Notes under the pieces: generated by a model | Database searches by the model: none | What the model was told of the DNA's origin: nothing | The model's input: only the letters and a program-made list of their open reading frames with translations | Shown: piece after piece, positions 63,928 through 64,000 of the stretch | How positions within the stretch are numbered: the stretch's first letter is position 1 | How the letters are laid out: each line of letters opens with the position of its first letter | Position numbers and translations under genes: made by a program | Assembly: GCA_037179515.1 (NCBI GenBank) | Contig: JAXCGZ010001917.1 | Coordinates: 116,001-180,000 of the forward strand | Direction: 5' to 3' | Length of the DNA stretch: 64,000 nucleotides | Source: Halocaridina rubra | Taxonomy: Eukaryota; Arthropoda; Malacostraca; Decapoda; Atyidae

Positions 63928-64000
63928 CTGTAAACAAGTAATTGATTAATTAATACAAATACACGAAATACTTACATGCAAATGTTACGCATACATTGAG

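Overview
This is eukaryotic nuclear DNA from an animal, most likely a decapod crustacean (shrimp-, crab- or crayfish-like). The evidence is an arthropod-type troponin I gene with spliceosomal introns, AT-rich non-coding DNA, and an extreme density of long TA, GA/CT, CA/TG and ATT microsatellites, a pattern well known from penaeid shrimp genomes. The species cannot be fixed from sequence alone. No CRISPR array, operon, true tRNA/rRNA gene or recognisable viral sequence was seen.

Layout. 1-4370: sequence without a recognised exon, possibly intron or upstream part of the troponin I gene. 4371-15544 (+): the 3' half of a troponin I gene in six visible exons. The last three encode a roughly 120-residue Ala/Pro/Glu-rich C-terminal extension. 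Its introns carry palindromic MITEs and tRNA-derived SINEs. 15545-39300: about 24 kb with no supported host gene, made of microsatellites, degenerate minisatellite fields, SINEs, MITEs and LINE fragments. 39358-43982 (-): a nearly full-length CR1/L2-group LINE with two ORFs, broken by one frameshift, nested in an old minisatellite that resumes as a 59-bp array at 44573-45280. 45290-54480: more LINE debris, microsatellites and satellite-like repeats. 54495-56872 (+): a four-exon gene for a 214-residue coiled-coil protein of unknown function. 56873-62460: dispersed repeats, including a 5'-truncated LINE inserted into a SINE with an 80-bp target duplication. 62464-63927 (-): the last three exons of an unrecognised Cys-containing protein gene that continues beyond the right edge.

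The host genes have no obvious shared pathway. Troponin I acts in the thin filament of striated muscle; the other two are unassigned. The mobile elements form an interpretable network: LINEs with short tandem 3' tails; several tRNA-derived SINE families, two with clear target-site duplications; and two families of near-perfect hairpin MITEs, one with TTA/TAA duplications typical of PIF/Harbinger elements. The most biologically interesting item is the acidic Pro/Ala/Glu-rich troponin I tail, which recalls the troponin-H type extension of insect flight muscle. All gene models are by eye from splice sites, phases and protein resemblance; no alignment or search was run.
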